A DNA stretch of 64,000 nt from Odiellus spinosus. Taxonomy: Eukaryota; Arthropoda; Arachnida; Opiliones; Phalangiidae. How positions within the stretch are numbered: the first letter of the stretch is position 1; every line of letters begins with the position of its first letter. This document shows, in pieces, positions 1 to 8,775 of the stretch. A model generated the notes under the pieces. The model saw only the letters and a program-made list of their open reading frames with translations. It did not search any database and was not told the DNA's origin. The stretch covers positions 434,001-498,000 of the forward strand of contig OY987227.1 in assembly GCA_963920705.1 (NCBI GenBank), given 5' to 3'. Both the position numbers and the translations under genes were made by a program.

Positions 1-415
1 TTCGTATGTGATTTTGAATTTTTGGTCGATATCCCCGGATAGGGTGAATGTGATCCCGGAGCGGTCGGACATGGCGTAGAAGAACTGTTCGTCTTGTTCG
101 TCCACAAATAGTTCGCACGATGAGCCGTCTGTAGTTTTTGTAACCTTGAGAAGGATCCCGTAATTTTCCATAAGCTTTTCCCAGGCGTTAAGAGGAATAG
201 AGAATCCGACCAGTGAGTCGACTCGGCGAATAAATAATTCGAACCGATCGTAGTTTATCAGTCCCGAGAGGGAATCTCGAGTTAAGTTTTTTAGGCGATT
301 CAATTTTGCGATGTTTTTGACGGCGAGGTGGACCGTCGATAATTCCTCGATCCCGGGTTCCGCTCGACGATGGACCGTCGGAAATTCCGCGTTTTTGGCT
401 TCGATTCGAGAGCAT
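1..415 (-). pseudogene. Polinton terminal gene of unknown function (copy A, runs off the window)
   Basis: Counterpart of the 270-residue gene at 59,547-60,359 in copy B. The N-terminus is basic and polar (repeated DGP and RDRGI motifs, then a KHRKIES stretch) and the rest is predicted globular. The reading continues beyond base 1. It is the outermost gene on this side, next to the terminal repeat. I do not recognise the family, but its C-terminal half resembles the gene at 14,978-15,442. The copy in this window is broken. Confidence 0.6.
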
Positions 416-519
416 ATTTTGACCGTGTTAGCTGTTTTGATCGTAGAAGGGAAATGATTTGAAGATTTTTCGTACCGAGGGTCTTAGGATATTGTAGTGG
501 GGGTGGGAATTTAGCCCCC

Positions 520-756
520 TTATTTCATGTTTGGGCGAGTTTTAGCAAGTCTGTTAGAGAGGAGGGGGGTTAGCAATAGTTCCAGTTGCGTCGTACGATA
601 CCGAAATATCATAGAGTTTAATACAGGTTGTAACAATACCTCAGTTTTTTTAATCCGGTACCGAAATCTTATGGCGTCGCGTATATCGTAATTTGTCTGG
701 TCTTCGGAACTTACGTAATAAGTCGTTACAAAATCGTCAAAACGAACCTTGCCCAT
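520..756 (-). CDS. Small Polinton protein with an internal duplication (78 aa)
   Basis: Unknown function. The protein contains two near-tandem copies of a short module, FRYRIKKTEVLLQPVL and FRYRTTQLELLLTPLL, about residues 30-66, suggesting two similar helices or strands. It starts in the last codons of the BIR gene upstream and overlaps it slightly, so the two are probably read from one transcript. Copy B has the same ORF at 59,207-59,437 with few changes, which supports a real gene. No membrane segment or known motif is visible. Confidence 0.6.
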   Translation of the reverse strand: MGKVRFDDFVTTYYVSSEDQTNYDIRDAIRFRYRIKKTEVLLQPVLNSMIFRYRTTQLELLLTPLLSNRLAKTRPNMK

Positions 757-1132
757 TGTTTATTATTTTCTTTACGTGATATGCCAATACGAGTTTTTCT
801 ACTTCCCTCCTGGAAGCGCGGACCGTGATAAAAGGGGGATTGTCCGGTATCGACTTCTCTTTGACGACGGGAGGTTTCAAGTGGTAGCTCTCGTGGTTTT
901 CGGCCCGTCCATCAATTATACAGAAGGGCTTCTGATATTTCCCCGTCTCGTCAGCCGCTCTACCTTCACCGTCCAGGGTGATGCTGCGAATAAATGCGCA
1001 GTGAGCAAATTTTTCTTTGTGCTCAAATAAAGGATCGTCGGTGGTCTTCCAATTTTGAAGCCTCCCGTGGCACGCGAAGCACTCGACAGATAGATAGAAA
1101 AACCCGGCTTTAGCCATTAACAACTGCGACAC
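737..1132 (-). CDS. BIR-domain (inhibitor-of-apoptosis-like) protein of Polinton copy A
   Basis: The N-terminal half is a baculovirus IAP repeat. The zinc ligands follow C-x2-C-x16-H-x6-C (Cys18, Cys21, His38, Cys45 in this reading) with the typical AGFFY, LQNW and DDPLFEH surroundings. BIR domains bind caspases or IAP-binding-motif peptides, and in baculovirus and host IAPs they block apoptosis. No RING finger is visible; the remaining 80 or so residues are basic and unassigned. The start could be Met1 or Met6, since MAKAGFF begins the domain. It sits between the 157-aa and 78-aa genes, outside the core morphogenesis block, as an accessory gene would. Copy B carries the same gene. Capture from a host IAP gene is an inference. 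Confidence 0.8.
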   Translation of the reverse strand: MSQLLMAKAGFFYLSVECFACHGRLQNWKTTDDPLFEHKEKFAHCAFIRSITLDGEGRAADETGKYQKPFCIIDGRAENHESYHLKPPVVKEKSIPDNPPFITVRASRREVEKLVLAYHVKKIINNGQGSF

Positions 1133-1412
1133 GCGTATGTGGGGATAGTCAAAGAACGAACCATATCTGAGACGGGTGTCTTATATGGCTAACGACGTCT
1201 GAATGAATCAAACGAATGATAGGCTTATAGTATTTAAAGTATTTTTCTAGTAAATAAAGGGGTGATGAATTAATTTCAAAACGTAAAAAAGTGACGACTG
1301 GTAGGCTTATAGCATTTAGGATCGGCTTATGATATAATAAAAGGGAGAATGAAGTAGTTTCAAAAATTTGATGACAATAAAAAAACACAATAGAGTAATA
1401 ATTAAAAAAAAA
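1133..1412. repeat. AT-rich intergenic stretch with two diverged direct repeats
   Basis: It lies between the BIR gene and the 157-aa gene. Two roughly 85-bp units, each beginning 'taggcttatagyattta' and ending near 'tttcaaaa', follow each other at about 1,220-1,375. Copy B has the same pair. The short ORFs here are AT-rich shadows. The stretch probably carries the 3' end of the 157-aa gene and the upstream region of the BIR gene. Confidence 0.5.
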
Positions 1413-1886
1413 CTAAAAATGCAGGTATTCAGCCAAAAACTTGGCGTTAGCCCATGCGCGCTCCGTCGCGCAGGGCCGGATGGCTGTGGTGGACCCGTGG
1501 GGGTGTCCGCACCGAAGGGTAACGTCAACGACGGTCGGTCGCGGGCAAAGCACGTCGTTTAGGTTCCCCACGGGCCCGGTGGTCCAGAGGGATTGGGAGG
1601 TGCGGGTGGCGCGCTCCAAAAGCGCCTCGATCTGGTCACAGGGCACGTCACCCCCTTCGAACGACAGCCCGTGGATGCGGGCGGTGACGTGCCTGTTGGT
1701 CCTGGCGATGGAGGGTGGGAGGTACTTGGCCTCATATGGGGCCTGGAAGGTCCATGAGTTTAGGACGGGTACCCTGGCGACGGTGGCGACGGCCAGCTCC
1801 TTAATTATCAGATCCGGGCCATGTCCAAAACAGCGGACCCTGTTCCGCCCGGACAACATTTCCATTTCGACGATGGCGGCTGACAT
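1413..1886 (-). CDS. Unknown Polinton protein, 157 aa
   Basis: It has a TATA box at 1,951-1,958, a TCA initiator-like site about 30 bp downstream and the ATG some 40 bp further on. The coding sequence is clearly richer in G+C than its neighbours. The product has several conserved-looking His/Cys/Trp positions but no motif I can name. Copy B has the same gene with the same promoter at 58,017-58,088. The neighbours are the protease upstream and the BIR gene downstream. Because it has its own strong promoter it may be transcribed separately from the virion genes. Its base composition suggests later acquisition, but that is only an inference. Confidence 0.6.
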   Translation of the reverse strand: MSAAIVEMEMLSGRNRVRCFGHGPDLIIKELAVATVARVPVLNSWTFQAPYEAKYLPPSIARTNRHVTARIHGLSFEGGDVPCDQIEALLERATRTSQSLWTTGPVGNLNDVLCPRPTVVDVTLRCGHPHGSTTAIRPCATERAWANAKFLAEYLHF

Positions 1887-1925
1887 TTTTTTTCTGAGGT
1901 GCGTTGAGAGAACTTGAGAAACTTG

Positions 1926-1958
1926 TGATTTTTAGATCGGAAAGTTCGGGTTTATATA
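1926..1958 (-). promoter_or_regulatory. TATA box and initiator of the 157-aa gene
   Basis: TATATAAA (minus strand, 1,951-1,958) followed about 30 bp later by TCACA (around 1,928). The same pair and spacing occur in copy B at 58,017-58,049, upstream of the same start codon. Confidence 0.6.
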
Positions 1959-2038
1959 CCCTTTAAAAAAGCCCTCCATTCGTTACGGGGACGCGATAGA
2001 GAATTCCCACGATATGGGAGGTCCTATCATTCCTGAGG

Positions 2039-2482
2039 TTAGAACCCTCGTCTTTTGAAGAGGGTTGAAATAAGTTTATCATTGTGTTCGGCATTACGAG
2101 TAAACTTCTTTATAAATGAGGGCGTTCCCTTTTTCATTGATCGGTGTAGTAGATATATGACGCAGTATTTTCCGCACACGGAGCTTGTGAATGACTGGAA
2201 TCTACGTTTGTTGTATGTCCGGGATATAGAGTTTCGAGTGATAAACCACGCAATGGGGGGTATAAAATTCGGCCCAAACGCTAGTGAATCAAAATAATAG
2301 GAGTGGGCTCGCTTGTCAAAATAAATGGCCACCCAATGCGTACCTGGTTGGGCGCTATTATCGAAATTCACGATATACGAAGCCGGATAACTAACAATCT
2401 GGGCCGGTAGTGTGTCACTTGAATAAACTCCCTTAAAACTAGGGATGCTTCTCAAACAATGTCTTATCTGGGGGCCGTTCAT
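2039..2482 (-). CDS. Adenain-like cysteine protease (Polinton PRO)
   Basis: Virion maturation protease of the adenovirus/Polinton (C5/C48-like) fold. The expected catalytic pattern is visible: His49 in GTHWVAIYFD, Asp65 in YYFDS, Gln96 in RFQSF and nucleophile Cys103 in SSVCGKYC. The length of 147 residues is short but usual for Polinton proteases. It lies immediately downstream of the major capsid gene, with a short gap, in the same direction, as part of the morphogenesis cluster. In related viruses this enzyme cleaves capsid and core precursors during assembly. Copy B has the same gene from 57,507. Confidence 0.88.
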   Translation of the reverse strand: MNGPQIRHCLRSIPSFKGVYSSDTLPAQIVSYPASYIVNFDNSAQPGTHWVAIYFDKRAHSYYFDSLAFGPNFIPPIAWFITRNSISRTYNKRRFQSFTSSVCGKYCVIYLLHRSMKKGTPSFIKKFTRNAEHNDKLISTLFKRRGF

Positions 2483-2485
2483 GGT

Positions 2486-3752
2486 TATACTGTGATAGTG
2501 ACAGCACGGTTCTTATCAATTTGTATCAAAGCCTGAAATTCCGAAAAGACGACGCAGCTTAAGGTGTTCGCTGTCGCTTGATCAAAACCCATGCTGCGTC
2601 ACATTCCAATGGCTTGACTCACTCGCGCTTTAGTCCATAGAAATATCGAACGAATAGATCGCTGTACCTTCCCCGTATCTTCGAGGGAGATATTCAGCCC
2701 CCTGTCGCAATAATGGGTATCCGCGCCTGAGAACAGCGTATAGTATTCGCGGGCGAAAAGCTTTTTGGCGAAATTGGGTTTTAAAGGCCTGGCGGGGATT
2801 TGATCCGAGTTTACAAATAATGAAATATAGTTTAATCCAAAATTCGCAAAATTGAAAGGGTTGGTCTCCAGATCACCCGTTTGTGATTTATGATTAACCA
2901 AAGCAACGATAACACGCTCGGGCAGAACGCCGAGATAAAGATTTTCAATAGACGTGATCAGGAGATGGGGCGAAATTGTAAATATCTTTGCTTCCGTTCG
3001 GGTGTAAGGGTATTGGGCGGGCTTCGCTGTTAAAGCTCGTTCGTGGGCTAATAAAATTTTTGGCGCCACTTGACTTTAGGAACATAAAGAACGGCTTCTA
3101 GAATGTGTGATTTATAACCACCGTTCCCGGTGGGCTTTTTCCCTAACAAACAAAAACTAGGTTTGCTTTTATGCAATTTCAGTTTAAGGGGCACCCCGTT
3201 GAGAAGATATTTGGAGATATTGAAAAAGTCTAAGTAGAGTGCCCTGTACATTTCAAATTCTTTTGATTTCGCGCTAGCTTTACGTCGTTGTACATGGCCT
3301 TTGTTATCTTTCGTGGAATCCATGTGACCGGGGGTATCTTTAAAATACATGGCGCCTTGCAAGTGCGAATAACTAGCATCGCCCCCGTACGTCAATAAAC
3401 GCTGAAAGTAGCGAGTTGTATCCGTAATGATTTGCCGAGGGCGTTACTAGACAATCGCCTACGTAAATGTCAATGCGTTCAAATTGCGAATGCAGAAAAT
3501 TATTAATAGGTCCAACGTTATCACTATCAACAAGGTCAGACCCGTCATTGTTTGTAATTTTATTTCGGGTGTATAGCATAATAAGTGACGTATCGATGTA
3601 CTCGTCATTGTTAGCTGAATTTTCAAATTCTATTGGTTAATCCCCTTTGAGGGAAGTTAATGGCTGATACGTTACAGTTTTAATGCGCTCAATCGAAGTT
3701 TGAATTGGGGGCACCGTAAAAAGGTCTAACGCTGAATTAACGACTTCGCCCA
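2486..3752 (-). pseudogene. Polinton major capsid protein (double jelly-roll), broken
   Basis: The gene encodes the hexon-like major capsid protein. Family signatures are spread over the region: DLFTVPP and QTSIE near the N-terminus, VGPINNFLHSQF and CLVTPSAN, then YGGDASYSH, KDTPGHMD, YLLNGVPLKL, ILLAHERAL, YPYTRTEAK, NPFNFANFGLNY and YYTLFSGA. These match the conserved blocks of Polinton MCPs (the family that includes nematode F54H12.2-like proteins). The start lies just after the pVI-like gene and the end just before the protease. This copy is broken, with about three breaks. Confidence 0.88.
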
Positions 3753-3755
3753 TTT

Positions 3756-4220
3756 TTATCTTGAAAATATGTCGCGAACCGTCCGGAATGCGAGCTGACG
3801 CTTAACTGATCTGGATCGTTGTTTATCTACGCTCTTTATAGCTTTTTTCCGCTTTTTTGAGACTTTTTTAGCAGTTTTTCTTTTTTTCCGTGGTTTTCCG
3901 GAGCCATACTGTTTTCGGACTTCGTCTAATGTTTCGGTACCGCGCCGCTTAACGGCCTTTTGCAGGTTTTGCCCACTCATGACGTCATTAAAAACGAGCT
4001 TACCAGTTCCCAATAGTTTTTTACCGACAAATTTTGCGCCGTTATAAAGGATAGGCGCGATATAGCGCCCAAAGCGGGCAAAAATATTACCGATTCCGTG
4101 TCCCCGCTGGTAAGCTCGCCCAATATACACGGGTCCTACGCCATTACCCGCTTGGCCCTGGGCCTGAGCCAAGTAATATTGGGTATAACTACACCTTTCT
4201 AAGTTAGCCGTCCGCCGCAT
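3756..4220 (-). CDS. Small basic virion-type protein (adenovirus pVI/pX-like candidate)
   Basis: 154 residues. A glycine-rich central segment (GHGIGNIFARFGRYIAPIL, then GAKFVGKKLL) predicts an amphipathic or membrane-active helix. A conserved-looking FNDVMSGQNLQ/GTETLDEV stretch follows and a strongly basic tail (KPRKKRKTAKK and onward) closes it. Small proteins of this build lie next to the capsid genes in Polintons and adintoviruses and are compared with adenovirus pVI or core proteins. It sits between penton and major capsid genes, 3 bases from the latter. Assignment rests on layout and composition. The copy B homologue is at 55,752-56,210. Confidence 0.65.
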   Translation of the reverse strand: MRRTANLERCSYTQYYLAQAQGQAGNGVGPVYIGRAYQRGHGIGNIFARFGRYIAPILYNGAKFVGKKLLGTGKLVFNDVMSGQNLQKAVKRRGTETLDEVRKQYGSGKPRKKRKTAKKVSKKRKKAIKSVDKQRSRSVKRQLAFRTVRDIFSR

Positions 4221-4990
4221 TGTCTCAAGTGTACTACGCAGGACAGTGTCCCGTACTCAAATGGCGCGAGCTCGCCGAGATGATCTCTTATATGTACGGT
4301 AATGGTGTCAAAGTAGCTTTTCCCTATTGGTAAATAATAGGGGGAAACAAAGGTCTTTGCTACGGAATCCCCGTAATTTGTGTTTTCAACTGGAATAACC
4401 CTTAAAAGAGGGACTTAAGAATCACCCACTATTTCATAGTCTACAATATCTGTATAAATGTACAATTGAGAAGGGATATGGCAGTCAATACGCGCTTGTT
4501 TTTCGGCCCGCCCTTTTACATATTCGGAATCCTCGTAGCCCATGATATCGGCGATATCGCGAGGGATGGCCAAAACAGGTTCAATCGAACCAGCCGCTTT
4601 AGTCTTTAGGTTGATATAACCAGTCGTAGCGTCATGGAGAAAGCACGCTTGATTCTTAAGACAGATTTCAACGTCATTAATGACGCCTAATAAATGGTCA
4701 ATCGACTGATAATGACCGGGGGGCACGTCGATCATACCGAGTTTCGTAACGTTACCCCGGGGAGGTTGAGATGTCGAGCGTCGTGTGACGTTTACTTCAG
4801 CAGCGGTGTCCTTTTTCACGTTGAAAAAACTAGACGTATATATTAGTTCAACCAAAGCGCATTCCCACGACCCCTTGAGGGTAATTGGATTTGGTAGTTT
4901 CGTGACGTATGAAGCCATTGTGTTGTCGGGGAAAATATCCATTGACGAATCACTTGGGAGCGTTAGGTAAAGGTCTCACATTATCGCTAC
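4215..4990 (-). pseudogene. Polinton minor capsid (penton-type, single jelly-roll), broken
   Basis: Blocks typical of the Polinton penton protein are seen: DIFPDNTMASYVTKLP near the start, WECALVELIY, GHYQSIDHLL, PRDIADIMGY, LYIYTDIV and IVGDS, and a C-terminal HIRDHLGELAPFEYG stretch. In Polintons this protein forms the pentameric vertices. It follows the integrase and precedes the pVI-like gene, in the expected order. The copy is broken, with about one or two breaks. Copy B has the same gene at about 54,990-55,745. Confidence 0.85.
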
Positions 4991-5080
4991 TAACCCAACA
5001 ATTCTGGTCTTTAGGTAGGCCAATAAATGAAACAAAATATTCCAATTTCCCTTTCCGTTTCCTTTTCTTCAGAATTTTGT

Positions 5081-6031
5081 CTATACTGTACAGGTCGGTA
5101 CCTTGGTTCTAATGAGTTGAAAAGCGTAAAAGAGCCCCGTCATATCTTGACCATTGTAGTCTTGAAACTTATACAAATGTGGCGTCTTGTTTTCTAGTAC
5201 TTCGACCGAGAAATTGGCTTCGAAGCCTTTAGCGAAAACCGAACGAAGTTTACTAATTCTGACATGGTCACCAGTTTTAAATTTAGCGGGCTTGACTTTA
5301 AGTTTTTTAGCAACCCCGTAGATATTTCGATAAACTTGTAAGATGTTTCCGCTATGGAGTTGATCAGGCGCCATTTTAATCGTTGAATGCTTGGCCCCGT
5401 TATACGCGGAGATTAAAGTTTGAAGAATATCAATGTAACGCCGGGTATTGTTGTACGTTAAATAACGGAACATTCTCCCTTTGATAGTGCGATTAAGCCT
5501 TTCAATGAAGGGGGCGTGGTGCGGTTCCGATACCATAGCGGTAAATTTAACGTTGCTTTTCTTTAGCAAGGCTTGCACTTTAGTGTTTAAAAATTCAGTC
5601 CCACTATCACTATAGATGGCGCGCGGGACGCTACCGGCGAAAATCTCCTTCAGACCTCGAACGACCTCATCTCCGCTCTTCCTCTTTAAAGGGATACTGT
5701 AGGCTTTTCGCGAGAAGAAATCGATACCCATTAGCAAATACTTATACGAATCATTGTATTTTGCTAAAGACTGCATGTCAGCCAGGTCAATTTCAAACCT
5801 ATCGCCAATATTGGTGACGGGAATTTTTCTTCGCTTAAATTTCTTTCTAGCCGTGACGTGAAGCGTATAAGCTTCGGACCCTTCCAGAAATTCTTTCACT
5901 TTCTCCCTCGAAATACCCTTATCTTTAACGGCCTGGTATATTGATTCGATACTCGAAAATGACGCCGGATTACTTTCATCAAAATAAATTTCTTCTAGGG
6001 TGTTGATTTGGTCGTTTTGAACGTTAGCCAT
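5081..6031 (-). CDS. Polinton integrase (retroviral-type rve core)
   Basis: 316 residues, complete and open. The catalytic triad is Asp82 (FEIDLADM), Asp142 (IYSDSGTEF) and Glu177 (PFIERLNRTIKGR), a D,D-34-E spacing within the range for this family. The C-terminal part (FKTGDHVRISKLR, then GFEANFSVEV) is the SH3/chromo-like domain usual for Polinton integrases. I see no convincing N-terminal HHCC zinc finger. The enzyme inserts the linear element, giving the 6-bp target duplication seen around copy B. Its first codons overlap the end of the upstream 247-aa gene in another frame. Copy B has no counterpart in this window. Confidence 0.93.
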   Translation of the reverse strand: MANVQNDQINTLEEIYFDESNPASFSSIESIYQAVKDKGISREKVKEFLEGSEAYTLHVTARKKFKRRKIPVTNIGDRFEIDLADMQSLAKYNDSYKYLLMGIDFFSRKAYSIPLKRKSGDEVVRGLKEIFAGSVPRAIYSDSGTEFLNTKVQALLKKSNVKFTAMVSEPHHAPFIERLNRTIKGRMFRYLTYNNTRRYIDILQTLISAYNGAKHSTIKMAPDQLHSGNILQVYRNIYGVAKKLKVKPAKFKTGDHVRISKLRSVFAKGFEANFSVEVLENKTPHLYKFQDYNGQDMTGLFYAFQLIRTKVPTCTV

Positions 6032-6738
6032 TCTTGGGAGTTGGGGCTTTTATGTGGTAGCCCGAGCCGTTTTCTAATTGTGTGTACAGTTTTGCTGGTA
6101 ATTTTCGTGGGCGGCTTTTTCGCTTTGCGTAATCTTAATTTTAACGGCGTCGAACGGGTCGGTGTTGCGAGGGGTGACGGGCGTACGGGGGTGGTAACGA
6201 CGGAGTGTTGCGGTAAAAACGTCTTAACAAAAGGCGCGAATTCGACCCAGCCTACGGGTTGAGTTCCGAGGCTTTTGCCCTCACTAAGTTTAATCGTATG
6301 AAAAATTAATTCACTGATATCAGAATCTTTAATGGCGTGACCGTCGATGACGATGTTACCGTTTATTGTAGACCACGTTACTCTGTTTTCGCTTTCTGTC
6401 AAATGATCGAAAATTTTACGGGCGAGCCCCCTATATTTGAGCGGAAATAAATTGAGCCAGCGTTCATAGGGTAATTTACTAATTTCTTTCTTGGTTATAT
6501 TTTGGGCTCTTTGTAAAATTTGACTGTATTGTATCCATTTGGTCCTCGCGTCTAGTTCACGATCATCTAATATATTTCGCATTTCAGACTCGAGGGTATT
6601 TAAAACAGCTTTTTCTTTCGGCACGGCCCCTCCGGCCAGCGAGGCGGAATTTTCTGAAGGGCTGCCCACGCTAACATTCTCGGCATTTAGGGGATTCCGA
6701 GGTATAGGAACAAGGTGCATTTTAACGAATTGTTTCAT
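5995..6738 (-). CDS. Conserved Polinton protein of unknown function (247 aa)
   Basis: Resembles a protein type common in Polintons and adintoviruses next to ATPase or integrase. A start rich in LVPIPRNP is followed by a helical block (ILDDRELDARTKWIQYSQIL), a middle block with TWSTINGNIVIDGHAIKDSDI and GWVEFAPFV, and a Pro/Thr/Lys-rich basic tail. No enzyme motif is visible, and the role is unknown. It ends inside the start of the integrase gene, so the two are probably co-transcribed. The ORF is open. Confidence 0.65.
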   Translation of the reverse strand: MKQFVKMHLVPIPRNPLNAENVSVGSPSENSASLAGGAVPKEKAVLNTLESEMRNILDDRELDARTKWIQYSQILQRAQNITKKEISKLPYERWLNLFPLKYRGLARKIFDHLTESENRVTWSTINGNIVIDGHAIKDSDISELIFHTIKLSEGKSLGTQPVGWVEFAPFVKTFLPQHSVVTTPVRPSPLATPTRSTPLKLRLRKAKKPPTKITSKTVHTIRKRLGLPHKSPNSQEWLTFKTTKSTP

Positions 6739-6841
6739 TGTCCTACGAGAATCCCAAGGATATTGGCGGCGAGCGGTAAAAGTAACGAGAAAAAGCCGCT
6801 ACCTTTCTGGTTAATTAATAGATGTTTCTTTTTACGCCAAT

Positions 6842-7093
6842 TTATACGTCGGTCTCCAATCTGACGTAGATTTTTCTTATGTGGGCCAGTTGTATGGTAT
6901 TTTTAGGACTTAAAAGATTACCTCTTAAGGCGTTTAAAGCTACTTCGCTCAGGGCCTCGATCAATTCTTTGGGAGCAGATTTTAATATACTAAGCCTTTG
7001 GCTACGCTTTACACGACCTAAGGCTGATATAAGGTCGGCGTTACGTTTCGCAAGACTCGAGCGAGTTTTCGTTGTTCGCGCTTTGGGGGCCAT
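6842..7093 (-). CDS. Small conserved Polinton protein downstream of the ATPase (83 aa)
   Basis: I choose the ATG at 7,091-7,093 because the upstream extension overlaps the ATPase end in another frame and looks non-coding. The product begins with a basic MAPKARTTK stretch and continues with a helical core: RNADLISALGRVKRSQRLSILKS, ELIEALSEVALNALRGN. This pattern (R-N-x-L-I-x-A-L ... L-I-x-A-L-x-E-x-A-L-N-x-L-x-G) recurs in Polintons, often next to the ATPase; its function is not established. It may be a small virion or DNA-binding protein. The ORF is open. Confidence 0.65.
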   Translation of the reverse strand: MAPKARTTKTRSSLAKRNADLISALGRVKRSQRLSILKSAPKELIEALSEVALNALRGNLLSPKNTIQLAHIRKIYVRLETDV

Positions 7094-7131
7094 ACCACTA
7101 ATGATGGGATTACCTAGGGGACTGAAGAGTT

Positions 7132-7770
7132 TTATTGTTTTCTGGGGGTGTATACTGTTAGAGTTTCGTTGGGGAAAATATTCGTTCTTAATCTCCACTC
7201 TTCGGGGATTGTTTGCGAAAGGTCGTATAAGATATACGTATGAGGTTGGGACGTAGCATCTAAGTAGCTATCCAGAATGAATTTTGAGTTACTAGGACAT
7301 AATTGTCGCGCCAGAATATTGATTTGATTTAAGTCTCGTGTTTGCTTGAAATGTATTATATAAGTCGCGTTTAACGAGATTTCTCGGATACTTTTATTAA
7401 AAAGATTTTGAACAATGAAAAGTACGGACAAAGACTTATGATGTGAATATTTAGTGAAAATATCCGCAATCAACGCGCCTTTATTTTGACTCATAAGATC
7501 ATCGATAACTAACAAGACATTTCGGGAACCATCATAAATTGATACGTCGGGTAACCCTTCTAAAAAATTTACACATAATTTCTTGATATCGTCGTAGATT
7601 GGTTGCCAAACAGAGTTATACCAATCAACTTGAGCTATGGGGGGATCAAACATTGAAGCCCGCTCTTTTATTATCCTCTGACACAACATAGTTTTCCCAC
7701 TGCCGGAGCTACCGACCACCAGGGTACCGGAAGGATGATTGAATCGTAACATGACAACTCCAAAACTCAA
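7132..7770 (-). CDS. Polinton genome-packaging ATPase (FtsK/HerA, A32-like)
   Basis: 212 residues, open. Walker A is GSSGSGKT at residues 20-27, and Walker B is VLLVIDD at about 85-91, followed by LMSQN. FIVQNLF carries the conserved polar residue of the sensor strand. In Polintons and related viruses this ATPase pumps genomic DNA into the capsid. It is the first gene of the minus-strand block, so transcription of the whole cluster may begin just upstream, in the AT-rich DNA beyond 7,770. Met7 is an alternative start. Confidence 0.92.
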   Translation of the reverse strand: MSFGVVMLRFNHPSGTLVVGSSGSGKTMLCQRIIKERASMFDPPIAQVDWYNSVWQPIYDDIKKLCVNFLEGLPDVSIYDGSRNVLLVIDDLMSQNKGALIADIFTKYSHHKSLSVLFIVQNLFNKSIREISLNATYIIHFKQTRDLNQINILARQLCPSNSKFILDSYLDATSQPHTYILYDLSQTIPEEWRLRTNIFPNETLTVYTPRKQ

Positions 7771-8628
7771 ACTCTAATGATTCTAATTTCGAAAAGACAT
7801 TTAATTTTATAGGCATTATATCGCGATTCGCGGTGACAGTCCACACCCCCTTCGCGCGCGCGGTTTTTCGCGGTCGCGTTTCGCGGCTGTTGTTTACGCG
7901 GTAATTAAGCCTATACTAATAATTATTATTTAAACATTAAATAATGTTCGTTTTTCGGAGGCTTGCTATATGACTTTGTAAAACTTTATATTTTCGGTGG
8001 GAAAATCTCGGTCTATAGAAATAAGACAACATCTTTCTTTCCTAAAAATGGGAGGAACCTTTCTCACGATAAATTGGCAATCGAAAATAGCGATCATAAA
8101 AAGACGTATAGGTAGTTGAACCCCCAAGTCAAAAAAAGGGTAGGAACAACCCGTGGTTCAGAAGCCACGAAGGACCAACCTCGGTGGGCCTACAAACTAG
8201 GTGGTCCCTACCCGCGGTAAAGAAAACCAAGCTTCAATAGTGGGAAGATAATTGGTCCTTGCTGAATGATGAATGGGCATCGGTGAAATTTTGGCCAGTT
8301 ATTTCACACGGGGGTAAAGTTTGTAAGCGTTCGCTAACTAAGGTGTGGTAGTTCGTTTGGGGGCGTTAGGTGAAGATTCTTGAACCGTAGCTGACCATTG
8401 GAGGGTCGCGATGGTCCGGGGACAAGGGGGTAAAATTATCTCGCGGGTTTCCTATACAATTTTTTAGGATAAAAACGCCTAAATTTTTAACCAAGACTAC
8501 CATTCTGCTCCCGTTGGTCAAACCCTAACAAACAGACCTAAACCTTAAAAAAGATGGCTGCCCAACTTCCCGATTTGACGTAAGTGGAAATCTTTGAGAA
8601 AATCTCGGTACTTTAAGTTGGATATATT
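7771..8628. other. Non-coding stretch upstream of the ATPase
   Basis: No coding region found. A short CG-rich stretch (about 7,850-7,905, with repeated TTTCGCGG motifs) stands out in otherwise AT-rich DNA and could belong to a promoter or origin-like region. At 8,136-8,215 imperfect inverted segments built on GGGTAGG/CCTACCC could fold. I cannot assign a function. Confidence 0.4.
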
Positions 8629-8775
8629 TTTAGAAAATAACTTGGTTTAATTTCGGGACATTTAAGAAATAACTTGGTTTAATTTCGGCACATTTAAGAA
8701 ATAACTTTGATTAATTTCGGGACATTTTAGAAATAACTTTGGTTAATTTCGGGACATTTTAGATATAACTTTGAT
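8629..8775. repeat. Tandem repeat, ~32-bp unit
   Basis: Four to five imperfect copies of 'tttaagaaataacttggttt' plus 'aatttcgggaca'. The same unit reappears at 13,090-13,125, so the DNA between may be inserted material. Confidence 0.75.

Noticed and set aside
1149-1562. ORFs of 60-79 codons overlapping 1,149-1,562 and 58,417-58,830
   Set aside because: AT-rich shadows around the repeats between the BIR and 157-aa genes. They recur in both copies only because the DNA is homologous.
1441-1917. 158-codon plus-strand ORF opposite the 157-aa gene
   Set aside because: Antisense shadow of a GC-rich gene. The promoter and start context favour the minus strand.
8136-8215. tRNA or other structured RNA in the stretch before the foldback element
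   Set aside because: Some inverted segments exist, but there is no A/B box and no cloverleaf.
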